Source: Cunninghamia lanceolata
Lineage: Eukaryota > Streptophyta > Pinopsida > Cupressales > Cupressaceae
Direction of reading: 5' to 3'
Length of the DNA stretch: 64,000 bases
Assembly: GCA_027924645.1 (NCBI GenBank)
Contig: BSBN01001250.1
Location: 20,248,001 to 20,312,000, forward strand
Of the stretch, positions 22,097 to 31,975 are shown one piece after another (position 1 is the first letter of the stretch; each line of letters opens with the position of its first letter). The notes under the pieces are model-generated. The model had not been told where the DNA came from. It worked only from the letters and a program-made list of their open reading frames with translations, and did not search any database. Made by a program: the position numbers and the translations under genes.

Positions 22097-25000
22097 ATGC
22101 ATGGTCATAAAGGAACTGAACCACAAAAAAGGCAGTGGGTAAATAACAAGCAGAACTTTAGATACAGAACAGGTCATGATTTCCAAGGACCAGAAAACAA
22201 AACCCCTCAGGCTGAAGATCAAAGTAGAGGTTCCCAAGACAGGAATGATGATCAGGGAACTATGAGAATGAAAGCTAAGTCAGCTCAGGATAAAAGCAAG
22301 ATTGTGGAGCAAGCTACAACTGCTGTACAAAACTGTGCTCCATTTGATATAGCCCAGATCCTCTCTCAGGTAAAGGTCTCTGTTCCACTTATGGAACTCA
22401 TGAAAGTGGAAGAGATCAAGAATAGGACAATATCCCTAATCTCAGGGGTACCTTTTCAAGCTAAGCAAAATGATCAGACCCAGGGTGAGAAACAGGTCAT
22501 GTGCAATGAAGAAGATGAGACTCCTGAAGTCTATTTAGGAATGACCATGACAAAGTGTCCTTCACAGGTGGAACCATTTTATGTTTCCCTGGTTATAAAT
22601 GGTAAAATAATTAGAAATTGTATGCTTGACTCTGGAGCATCCACAAATGTCATGTCTTTGGCTATCATGCAGCAAACTGGATTAAAAATTGACAAGGCAT
22701 GTGGGAAGTGTTATGCTATGGATGCCAGAGAGGTACCAGTTATTGGAATCATGAAGGATGTAGATTTCAAGCTGGCAGCATTTCCTGAAAAAAGATACAA
22801 AATGAATATAACAGTGGTTGACATCAAGCCACAGTATGGTATGCTGCTGTCAAGAAGATGGGCAGCACTAATTGGTGGAAGTATGCAGCTGGACCTATCA
22901 TATGCCATGATTCCAATGAATGGCAGGGATGTCAAGCTAATTAGAGAGCAAAGATCATCAGAGACAGTGGAAGACCAAGAAGCAAATGAACAGGTGTGCT
23001 TTGTAGACACTGACTGTGATAACTTCAAGGTTGTCTCAGATGATGCAGAAGACAAAAAGAAAAATGCCTGTGTTGGAGAGCTAGATCAGCAGGGGTTATG
23101 GACCATGTTTTTTGATGGAGCTTGTGCAAAAGAAGGCTCTGGAGCTGGAGTTGTTTTCCTGTCTCCAACTGGTAAGCTCCTCAAATCCTCTTTCTTGCTG
23201 AGGTTTGATTGCACAAACAATATTGCAGAATATGAGGCTTTACTTTTAGGCCTGAATATTGCTCTCAAACATGGAATTAAAATGTTAAGAGTATTTGGAG
23301 ACTCTGAGCTGATTGTATCCCAAATCAGAAATAAGTATGCTGCAAAGAATAAAAGACTGAAGCAATACAAGCATGCTGTTTGGGATACTATTGAACTTTT
23401 TGATGCATTTTCAATTGGCTGGGTAGAAAGGTCAAAAAATGTTATGGCTGATTTCTTAGCTAATATTGCAATAAGGCCAGATGACATCACTCTGTCAGGT
23501 GTCACAGATATAGAAGTTAAAATTAGGCCTGCCATACCAGAAAACATATGCAGTTGGCAAGTTTTTAATGATGATAGGGATTTGCTGAAATTTTTGCACT
23601 GCATAGATGAGTATGAGAATCAACAGATTGATTTCCAAGCTTTTGTAGAGACTGTAAATGGAAAAGAGACCCTTGTGGGAAAAGAGATCATCCAGTTGAA
23701 GACTAACAAGATCCCTAGAGGGTTAGTGGCTTTGGAAAGAGCCTTTGACAGTAGAGACAAAATGGTCACAAGGACATCCCCCACAAATAAGGAGGATTTA
23801 GAAGAAATAAATTTGGGGACATCTCAGGCCCCTCAGAAGGTATATATTGGCAAACAGCTCAAACCACACATAAGAAGTATGCTGATTGCATTGCTAAAAA
23901 GGTATAAACATGTTTTTGCTTGGTCATATGAGGACCTAAAAGCTTATAGAGAAGACTTATTCCAGCATGAGATCCCACTGAAGCCTGAAGCTAAGCCATT
24001 TAGACAGAGGCAAAGGCCTATAAATCCTACCTTAGCTCCCAAGATGCAGGAAGAACTCAAAAGGCTCAGGGATGCTGGAATAATTGTGCCCATCAGACAT
24101 TCAACTTGGGTGTCTAACCTCGTCCCAGTCAGGAAAAAGAATGGTGATATTAGGTTGTGTGTTGATTTCAGGAACTTGAATGTATCCTCTTTGAAGGATA
24201 ACTATCCACTGCCTAATATGGAAGCTATGTTGCAGAAAGTGACTGGTTGTGAACTCCTATCCATGATGGATGGATTTTCAGGATATAATCAGGTAAAGGT
24301 AAAGGAATCAGAACAATATAAGACTGCCTTTACCACTCCATGGGGAACGTATGTGTATGTTAGAATGCCATTTGGACTAACAAATGCAGGTGCTACATTT
24401 CAAAGAGCAATGGATGTTGCTTTTGCAGGGCTAATTGATTCAATCCTGGCAGTATATCAGGATGACTTGACTGCCTACTCAAAGAAGGAAGAGCAGCACT
24501 GTCTGCATCTGGAGCAGATTTTTATAAGAGCACTAGAATATGGTATTTCTCTAAACCCAAAGAAGTGTGCCTTTGGAGTAGTTGAAGGAAAGCTTCTGGG
24601 ACATATTGTTTCCAAGGATGGAGTCAGGATAGATCCAGAGAGAGTGGCAGCCATTGACAGGATCCAAATGCCAAAAACTGTGAAAGGAGTTCAGTCCTTC
24701 TTTGGACAGGTAAACTTTGTCAGAAGATTTGTTCCCAACTTTGCAGAGATCACAAGGAACATTTCCAAGATGATGAAGAAGGATGCAACTGTCAACTGGG
24801 AAAGGGAAGCAACAGAATCATTTCAGAATATCAAAGAGGCAATAAAGATGGCCCCTGTTCTTAAATCTCCTGATTTTTCTAGGCCATTCCAGGTGTTCTC
24901 ATTTGCTTCCTTTCATACTGTAGCTGCATGTTTGTTACAGAAAAATGAAGATGGTTTTGAACAGCCCATCGCCTTCTTCAGTATGTCCCTGCAGGCCTCT

Positions 25001-26572
25001 GAATTGAAGTATGATATTATGGAAAAGCAGGCATATGCACTTGTTAGAGCTATTAAAAGTTTCAGACCATACTTGGTAGGGTCACATATAATTGCATATG
25101 TACCTCATGCTGCAGTCAAAGACATATTCACTCAGCAGGAGGTGACTGGAAGAAGGTGCAGATGGATAAACAAACTGCAGGAATTCAACATAGACATACA
25201 GGTTACTAAGTTGATAAGAGGACAAGGACTAGCCAAGATGATGGCACAGTCAAACTTGGAAGCATGCCAAGTTAATGCAGTCCAAGATGAAAATGTAAGT
25301 GTATCAGGATCTGAATGGTACAAGGATATTGTCTATTATTTGCAAAATCTGAATTGTCCTTCCCATTTCAGTGACAATCAAAAGAGGACTCTGAAGCTAC
25401 ATGCAATCAGGTATGTCATTGTTCAAGGTGAGCTGTACTGGAAAAATCCTGATGGTGTGCTGCTGAGATGTGTGGATAAGAATATGGCTAACAATATTTT
25501 GATTGACATGCATAAAGGATTGTGTGGTGGCCATTATACTGCCCAAACAACAGCTCATAAAATTCTCAGGGCAGGATATTGGTGGCCCACTCTCTTTTCA
25601 GATGCACAGAGGTTAGTAAGAAAATGTGACCCTTGCCAGAGATTCTCAGGAAAGCTGAAATATCATGGTGCTTTACCCCTCAGAACTGCACCTGTGGATG
25701 CTCCATTCCAGCAATGGGGAATTGATTTTATAGGGGAAATTGCAGACAAATCAAGTGGGGGACACAGTTGGATTTTGGTGGCAACTGACTACTTTACCAA
25801 ATGGATTGAGGCCATTCCAACTAAAAGAGCTACAAGTAAGGTGGTGACAGACTTCATACTAGAGAACATCATCATCAGGTTTGGAGTACCATCTAAAATA
25901 ATCACTGATAATGCTATGTGCTTCAGATCAGGTGAGTTTGTTGATTTTTGCAACAGGTATGGGATAAGCCTGTCATATACATCACCATATCACCCACAAG
26001 GAAATGGTCAAGCAGAATCAAGCAATAGGAGCATCATGAAAATTGTCAAGAGGATACTAGACAAGAACAAGAGAGCTTGGGACTCAAAGTTGAATTTAGC
26101 AGTATGGGCTGACAGAGTGACTGTGAAAAGGGCTATTGGGAAGTCACCTTTTGAGCTAGTATATGGTGCATCAGCTAGACTGCCCATAAACAATCTCCTA
26201 CCAGTTTACAGATTCATTCAAGAGTATGATGAGGAGATTGAAGATCCCATGACAGAAAGAGTGAATCAGCTGGTTGCATTGGATGAAGACAGAAGGAGAG
26301 CCCACCAGATCAATCTCAAAAGACAACAAGGGGTGAAATATCAGTTTGACAGGAGAGCTACAAAAAGGAAGTTTCAAGTAAATGATCTGGTGCTCATTTG
26401 GAATGCTAAAGATCAGGAAAAGGGTAAACATGGTAAGTTTCAACCCTTATGGATGGGCCCATATCAGGTTTGCAATACTCATGGGGAGGATTCTTATTTC
26501 CTCCAGGCCCTAGATGGTGAAATTCTGGAATTGCCTGTGCATGGCCAATTCCTTAAGTTCTATTTTGCATAA
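22097..26572 (+). CDS. Pol of Tat/Ogre-like element (PRO, aRNase H, RT, RH relic, INT)
   Basis: 1,491 codons from the first ATG; the frame is open from 22,052, directly after the gag stop. Protease: LDSGAS near residue 176. RNase H of the second (archaeal-like) type: D340, E378, D402 and D452 all present (FFDGA, AEYEA, GDSE, ADFLA). Reverse transcriptase about 630-800, active site YQDD at 787-790. The usual gypsy RNase H follows (about 870-1010), but its acids are replaced (SFAS, AYVPH, KMMAQ), so it is probably only a structural tether. Integrase: HHCC finger about 1,135-1,185, D1210, D1271, E1307, with 35 residues between the last two. No chromodomain. The product copies element RNA and inserts it in the nucleus. 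Confidence 0.95.
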   Translation: MHGHKGTEPQKRQWVNNKQNFRYRTGHDFQGPENKTPQAEDQSRGSQDRNDDQGTMRMKAKSAQDKSKIVEQATTAVQNCAPFDIAQILSQVKVSVPLMELMKVEEIKNRTISLISGVPFQAKQNDQTQGEKQVMCNEEDETPEVYLGMTMTKCPSQVEPFYVSLVINGKIIRNCMLDSGASTNVMSLAIMQQTGLKIDKACGKCYAMDAREVPVIGIMKDVDFKLAAFPEKRYKMNITVVDIKPQYGMLLSRRWAALIGGSMQLDLSYAMIPMNGRDVKLIREQRSSETVEDQEANEQVCFVDTDCDNFKVVSDDAEDKKKNACVGELDQQGLWTMFFDGACAKEGSGAGVVFLSPTGKLLKSSFLLRFDCTNNIAEYEALLLGLNIALKHGIKMLRVFGDSELIVSQIRNKYAAKNKRLKQYKHAVWDTIELFDAFSIGWVERSKNVMADFLANIAIRPDDITLSGVTDIEVKIRPAIPENICSWQVFNDDRDLLKFLHCIDEYENQQIDFQAFVETVNGKETLVGKEIIQLKTNKIPRGLVALERAFDSRDKMVTRTSPTNKEDLEEINLGTSQAPQKVYIGKQLKPHIRSMLIALLKRYKHVFAWSYEDLKAYREDLFQHEIPLKPEAKPFRQRQRPINPTLAPKMQEELKRLRDAGIIVPIRHSTWVSNLVPVRKKNGDIRLCVDFRNLNVSSLKDNYPLPNMEAMLQKVTGCELLSMMDGFSGYNQVKVKESEQYKTAFTTPWGTYVYVRMPFGLTNAGATFQRAMDVAFAGLIDSILAVYQDDLTAYSKKEEQHCLHLEQIFIRALEYGISLNPKKCAFGVVEGKLLGHIVSKDGVRIDPERVAAIDRIQMPKTVKGVQSFFGQVNFVRRFVPNFAEITRNISKMMKKDATVNWEREATESFQNIKEAIKMAPVLKSPDFSRPFQVFSFASFHTVAACLLQKNEDGFEQPIAFFSMSLQASELKYDIMEKQAYALVRAIKSFRPYLVGSHIIAYVPHAAVKDIFTQQEVTGRRCRWINKLQEFNIDIQVTKLIRGQGLAKMMAQSNLEACQVNAVQDENVSVSGSEWYKDIVYYLQNLNCPSHFSDNQKRTLKLHAIRYVIVQGELYWKNPDGVLLRCVDKNMANNILIDMHKGLCGGHYTAQTTAHKILRAGYWWPTLFSDAQRLVRKCDPCQRFSGKLKYHGALPLRTAPVDAPFQQWGIDFIGEIADKSSGGHSWILVATDYFTKWIEAIPTKRATSKVVTDFILENIIIRFGVPSKIITDNAMCFRSGEFVDFCNRYGISLSYTSPYHPQGNGQAESSNRSIMKIVKRILDKNKRAWDSKLNLAVWADRVTVKRAIGKSPFELVYGASARLPINNLLPVYRFIQEYDEEIEDPMTERVNQLVALDEDRRRAHQINLKRQQGVKYQFDRRATKRKFQVNDLVLIWNAKDQEKGKHGKFQPLWMGPYQVCNTHGEDSYFLQALDGEILELPVHGQFLKFYFA

Positions 26573-26716
26573 TGACTGGTTGCTGTGCACATTTGTAAAA
26601 TATGTATGTAGTGTAAATGCCTTGTACAGCTCGCGTTTTTTGGCTTTTTGTCAGGTCTGCCCAGAGATCTGGTTCTCGCTGCAGGTTTTCACCTGCACGT
26701 CCCCATTCGGAGCCAC
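26573..26716 (+). other. pol-LTR spacer without an obvious polypurine tract
   Basis: The spacer holds a 7-bp hairpin (TGCAGGT/ACCTGCA, 4-base loop) at 26,680-26,697 and ends in '...ccattcggagccac' before the LTR. The expected purine run directly before the LTR is absent; the longest nearby is CGGAG. Confidence 0.7.
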
Positions 26717-29430
26717 TGTTGACACTCATTTTGACCAGGGGTTGATTTGTCATGATCAGGAGGTTTCTTCATTTGAAGCCTTTATCTTCTTGCCCATTTT
26801 TTCTAAGTGTTGGACCTCCTCAGCATTTTTCAACTGCAGCATCATGTTTTCCTGAGGAGGAGGTCATCATCATCATCTTGTCTTCGATGGTCTGCATCAT
26901 CATGTTCTTCGTCGACTGGGTTTTTCATCGTCATCATCATCATATTCAGTCATCGGGTGATGTTTGGTTTTTATCATGATGATGCTGCCGAGCTACAGTG
27001 CGCCCTCATCTGCTTGCGAGGGTGATGTTTCAAAGTCTCCGGTGATCTTCCATTTATCACCTTGCGCGAGCATGATGATGATGTTGCTTATTCTTTGAAT
27101 TGCTCGACCTAACTTGTTTTTTCCTAAGGGTCGTGTTCATCATCATCATATTTCCAGTTATCATCCTGCTGCTTGCGGAGGTCATCATATTTTCTGCCTT
27201 CATGATATTTCGCCGGGGTGATATTTTTATCATCGGGTGATCTTGGTTATGATCATCCTGATGATGTTGTTGAAGAGTTCTAAGTGCGACCCGATATTCA
27301 CTAGGGTCATCATATTTTGAACGTCAGGATGATCTTAGTCAATATCATCCTGATGATGTTGTATCACTTCTTGTTCGTTGTTTCTTCATCCTGATGATGC
27401 TGACGTCATCCTTATCTCAGGGTGATATCTTTTTCTCTGCCTATCTGCATCATGATATTCGCGAAGGAGGGGGTGATATTTTCATATCACCCGGATATAT
27501 GTTTGTTCGAACATCATGATGATGTTGATATCAAGGAGATATCCACCTGCTGGTTTCGCGTGTTATCTATTGAGGGTGATCTTTTCAAGCAGCATCATCA
27601 TGTTCAGTTTTCGCCCCGATCTTACAGAGGAGCTACAGTGCAACCTGATGTTCGAACGTCAGGAGGATATTTCCAAATATCCGGTTGTCTTCCGAATATC
27701 ATGATGATGTTAATATGATGATGACGTCATCAAGGTCCGCGGGGGTCATATTTCTAACAACTGATCATCTTGAAGAGACCTCCTGATATTTGCAAACATA
27801 ATGATGACGTCATCCGGATGTGAGGAGGTGCGCAGTAGGCGGATATGATGATGACGTCAGCAGGATATGATGATGACGTCATCAGGATGTTCATCAGCCA
27901 GACTTTTGTTATAAGCTCAGCAGGAGGATGTTCCTCCGAAGGATCAGGTTGTGCCGATTATCATGAAGGTTATATTTCAAATATCATGATGACGTCAGGG
28001 TGATTTTTCGAACAACAGGATATCATGCTGCTGGAGGATGATGATGATGAAGTCTATACTAGTGTCGTCAGGAGCAAAAGCACCGACATGATATATGCTC
28101 ATGACCTAGTATATAAGGTGTTATTGAGGTCATCGCGGGGTGCATGTGGGATATTGTTATCCTGCATTTTCAAATATCATGATGATGAATCTCGGCGGGA
28201 AATGCTTGCGATAGTCTGTATGATGTTCTTCCCGAGGCCGCGGGTTGGTGCGCCATTAATGGCGAAGGTTGCAGAGGTATGGGCGATGGCGTGGGTCGAT
28301 CTGGTACCCGACTGAAGGTGTCAATCAGCGGATGATGGCGCAGGGCTCGAGAAGTCTTCCTGTCTCCTCCCCTACCTGCTGCATTCAAGTTTGGGCGCCA
28401 ATCTGGTTGTGTTTGAGCGCCATTTTCATGATACCGTGTATCTGGCGAGATTTTGGTCAACATTGTAATTAATTGCTGAGCACCTACCTGGCTGTTATAA
28501 GCAGGTTGTGTTGTTCATTTGTGGTTGTTGAAAGTTGATGATTTTGGCTCTGTAATGCATAACAAGCTGATCTGGTTGCTCTGTACAGCTTACCTGTGAG
28601 TTTATGTATCTCCTGTTGTTTGTTTTTGGCATGAACCCACTGATTTCATGATTAAACTTATATGAGAAATGCTGTTTGGCATGTGTTGTGTTAATTCTGT
28701 CTCCAGTATTGCATGTATTCTTCTTCTGAATCTGGATGTTTGGTAATGTTTAGATTCTAGAGCATAGAATTCCTATGTTGACTGTCTGACCTTTTAACTT
28801 CTACTCAAGGGGTAGATTAAACTATTTTCAGGTTGAACATTGGGAGGGATATACTGCAGTAGGGATACCATAAGTAGAGATAACCTAACACTTTGTATTG
28901 GGAGATACCTGTAAGGCAGGTATCACATATGTCCCCTTGAAATCCAGTTTTAGCTGTTCATGCTGATCATTCACAGGTGTATGTCTACTGACTCCAGGCC
29001 CTGGATAGGCACCAATCATGCTTTGTTTTGTGTTATAACCATATCCAGCTTTGCATCCACACTTAAACTCCAAAGCAAAATCTAAAACCAACATTAGGAT
29101 ATTAGAGTTAGTTTTAGGAACCTCAGTCCTCTGTCTACAATTGCAAATAGGCCCAAAGCTAGCCCCTTTGCCCTTATCTTTCAGTTTTGGTCTACTTACA
29201 AGAGGACTATCTGCTTTCTGTCAGCATCCCAGCCTTGTATGCATATCCTCATGGATGTTGAATAGGGAATACCCCCCTAGGTCTTGCAGAGCCTGAAGAA
29301 GAAGAGGAGATAAAATATAGAGTCTATCTCCTACACTGTTGGCCCCCTGGCCCAGAGATCCTGTTGATCACTGATGGCTACCTTGTAGGGAAATCTGGGA
29401 ATAAGCATCCAGTCTGGGAAAAAGTCAACA
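26717..29430 (+). repeat. 3' LTR of Tat/Ogre-like element
   Basis: 2,714 bp, near-identical to 17,199-19,912, followed by the target duplication CATAC at 29,431-29,435. It carries the six TGACGTCA sites at 27,401, 27,722, 27,805, 27,852, 27,874 and 27,990. Confidence 0.97.
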
Positions 29431-29718
29431 CATACAAAAGAAAGAAAGAGAAATTTTAAATTAGTTTTCTGTTTTGTTGCATTAAAGTTCATATTATTAG
29501 TTGTTGTTTAGGAAGTTAAGCTGTTGGAAAAATTTAGATGAAAATGCATATTCTACCTTATAAGATTCTTTTAAAAAAAGAAATAGGGTTATCTATGTAT
29601 ATTTATGCTTTCAAAAAAAAAAGAGGAAGAAATGTTATTGATTTATTTTATGTTGTGAATCTGAAAGTTAGTATTTCTGTTATTGATACCATTGTTATGA
29701 GAAAGATTAGTGTATTGA

Positions 29719-29787
<69 letters not shown>

Positions 29788-30013
29788 CTTATTCTTTTAT
29801 CTAGTGCTGTTCTTTTTTTTGTTATCACTGTGTATATACTGAGATTTGAAGAAAATACAGAGGCTTAATAATTGATGTATGTATTAAAATATATATATAC
29901 ACTTATATATATGTATATATACATAAGTGCATACATATAGATACATACAATAATAAAACAAGATGCTTTTAAAATGTGATATTTAGATAAACAGTAAGTA
30001 GAAATCTGAATAT

Positions 30014-30046
<33 letters not shown>

Positions 30047-31877
30047 CTTTTAGATCTGAGGTTTGTATTAAAGAGACTGTAGAGAGAGAATCCTTAAACG
30101 GCAGACTGCGTTTGGGCTACAGGTTTATTTATAAAAAAAAGAAGAAAACTAATAAAAAAAATAACAGTTAAGAGGTGGGGGCTCTGGTGGCGTTCACGCC
30201 CACCACAGTCCCATCGCTGCCTTATTTTTAATGTAGGCACCCCCTCCCCACCTTTGGTGCTTATTGCATCCATGCCCCAACACTCTCTACTGCCATTCAA
30301 CACTACGCAACCTCCCCTAAAACCCTTTGCGCAAGACTCTCCCGCGGCCCCCCCTCCACCGATTCTCAACGCCGTCCTTTGTCCCTTCTCTACAACCATC
30401 ACCCCCCCAAGCTCCGCCTCTCCACAATGGTATCCCCGACGGCGGCACCTTGGACGCTCAACCCTCCTCTGACCTTCTACCTACCAGACCCTCATTCAAA
30501 AAAAAATATATTACATTTTTTTACATAGTGTTATTTGGATTCAGATCCAAAACAAAAAAATATAAATGAATATAGTTACATTTTTTCTACAAAAAAAAAG
30601 GGGTTAAAACAAACGTAAATAATCTGAAATACTCTTTTGGTTGCATCTCCGTGGCAGCCATGAAAGCTCAAACCCTAACTTGCACAAAATAGAGAAGAAA
30701 ACAAAATAATGGAAATGAAAAAAAACAATGAGAGCAAATTAGGGCTCTTTCTGTCATAAGGAATTAATAAACTAAGTTTAGGGCTTCAAAAAGAAAATAT
30801 TAGAATATTGTTAGGGTTGTGTGTGAATGTGAGGAAATATGTTTTATTCTTGTTTTTTAAACCCTCTATTTTTGCTTGTCTTTTTATTTCTTGTGCCTCA
30901 TTTAATTTTGTTTAAGTTTTAATTGGGAGTTTGAATTTTTGAATTATTGCCTTGTGAATGGTATTTTTTAAGGGTAGGGATTAATTTTTGTTATTATGTG
31001 AAGTGTATTCCCTTCATTTTTTATTCACTTTAATTAAGGCATTTATTTTATTTCCTAGCGTGCTTTAATTATTTTATTTGTTTACCAATTTCATTTTATT
31101 TTACGGAAAATGATATTTTAATCTTTTTCCTCCTCTATTATTCTAAGTTAGTTAATAAATATAATGCCAAAATTATATTTATTGATGGACTCAAATTTGA
31201 AATCCAATTTGGCGTAATGTAATTATTTTATAATTTTATTTCAAAATTTTAACCTTTTAATGCAAGGTCAATTTAATTGGCCTTGGCAAGGTATTCGTTT
31301 TGTTATTTTAAATTGTTTTAAAATTGTTCTTAAGTTTAATTTTTTATTCTTAAATTTTGTTTAATTTCTCATTGGAGTTTTATTTTAAAATTTTTAAGTT
31401 CATTATTGAAAATGTGTTATGCTGTCGAATTTTTCCTAGATTTCTAGGGTTTTAATTTTACGATATTTTAATAACTTTTATCTTACCATTCCACTTTATC
31501 ATGTGTCCATCATACCATTATTTCTCAATCATTATTACAATTTCATTTTCATTCTGAGTTAGGGTTAGGTTTCAACTCTGGCGGGATCACCTTCTCACCT
31601 AGTAAACTTAGGGTTCGAATTGAAATCATTCTAACTCTATAAGCAACACACTTCATGTCGCATACCCCCTAGACGACTATCATCACGTAGGGGACTACAT
31701 AGGACAACGCACTTTCTTGAATTATGTTGACATGTTTACGCCTTATGCGTATTGCCACCGAGCACACAGACGCGTGTGAGAAGGTTCCTAGGGATAAGTA
31801 GAAAAGTACCACATGGCAAATGTGGACATGACACGTGTGTTGTGTGTCATGACCGCATGGGAAATGTGGGCATGACA
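29431..31877 (+). repeat. 5' LTR of Tekay-like element, part 2
   Basis: It resumes at the duplicated CATAC and aligns with 44,632-47,117 of the 3' LTR. It ends GGGCATGACA two bases before the primer-binding site. It contains enlarged TA and CA microsatellites and lacks the GC-rich hairpin pair found in the 3' copy. Confidence 0.92.
29720..29783. repeat. (TA)32 microsatellite
   Basis: An uninterrupted TA run. The same site in the 3' LTR (44,916-44,931) holds only eight TA units. A (CA)n run lies nearby at 30,014-30,038, where the 3' LTR has a TA/TG mixture. Confidence 0.95.
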
Positions 31878-31879
31878 TT

Positions 31880-31893
31880 TGGTATCAGAGCCC
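31880..31893 (+). promoter_or_regulatory. primer-binding site, tRNA-iMet (Tekay-like)
   Basis: TGGTATCAGAGCCC starts two bases after the LTR end at 31,877. Confidence 0.9.
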
Positions 31894-31975
31894 AAGTTTA
31901 AACACTGGGCTTGTTTAGGGCACATTATTATTTTTTGCAACTTTGATTAATTTGTGGTTACCTCATTTTTGTAGG

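Larger units (their letters stand above)
17199..29430 (+). mobile_element. intact Tat/Ogre-like gypsy element
   Basis: A complete 12,232-bp element with LTRs TGTTGAC...GTCAACA of 2,714 bp each, differing at only two places seen by eye. Its target duplication CATAC is perfect (17,194-17,198 and 29,431-29,435). The primer-binding site matches tRNA-Arg, as in the Tat/Ogre group. Gag (644 codons) and pol (1,491 codons) are open and in one frame with a single UAG between them. Pol carries a second RNase H with all four catalytic acids. It sits inside the 5' LTR of the Tekay-like element and is the youngest insertion in the window. Confidence 0.95.

Noticed and set aside
20281..23604. Minus-strand open frames opposite gag and pol
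   Set aside because: Shadows of the strongly coding plus strand; no independent motifs.
29538..29804. 88-codon frame with an IYIYIY tail
   Set aside because: The tail is the TA microsatellite translated; no protein signal.
30094..30569. Proline-rich frames near 30.1-30.6 kb as an extensin-like gene
   Set aside because: Inside the Tekay-like LTR; the partner LTR has different frames, with stops and an inserted GC-rich hairpin.
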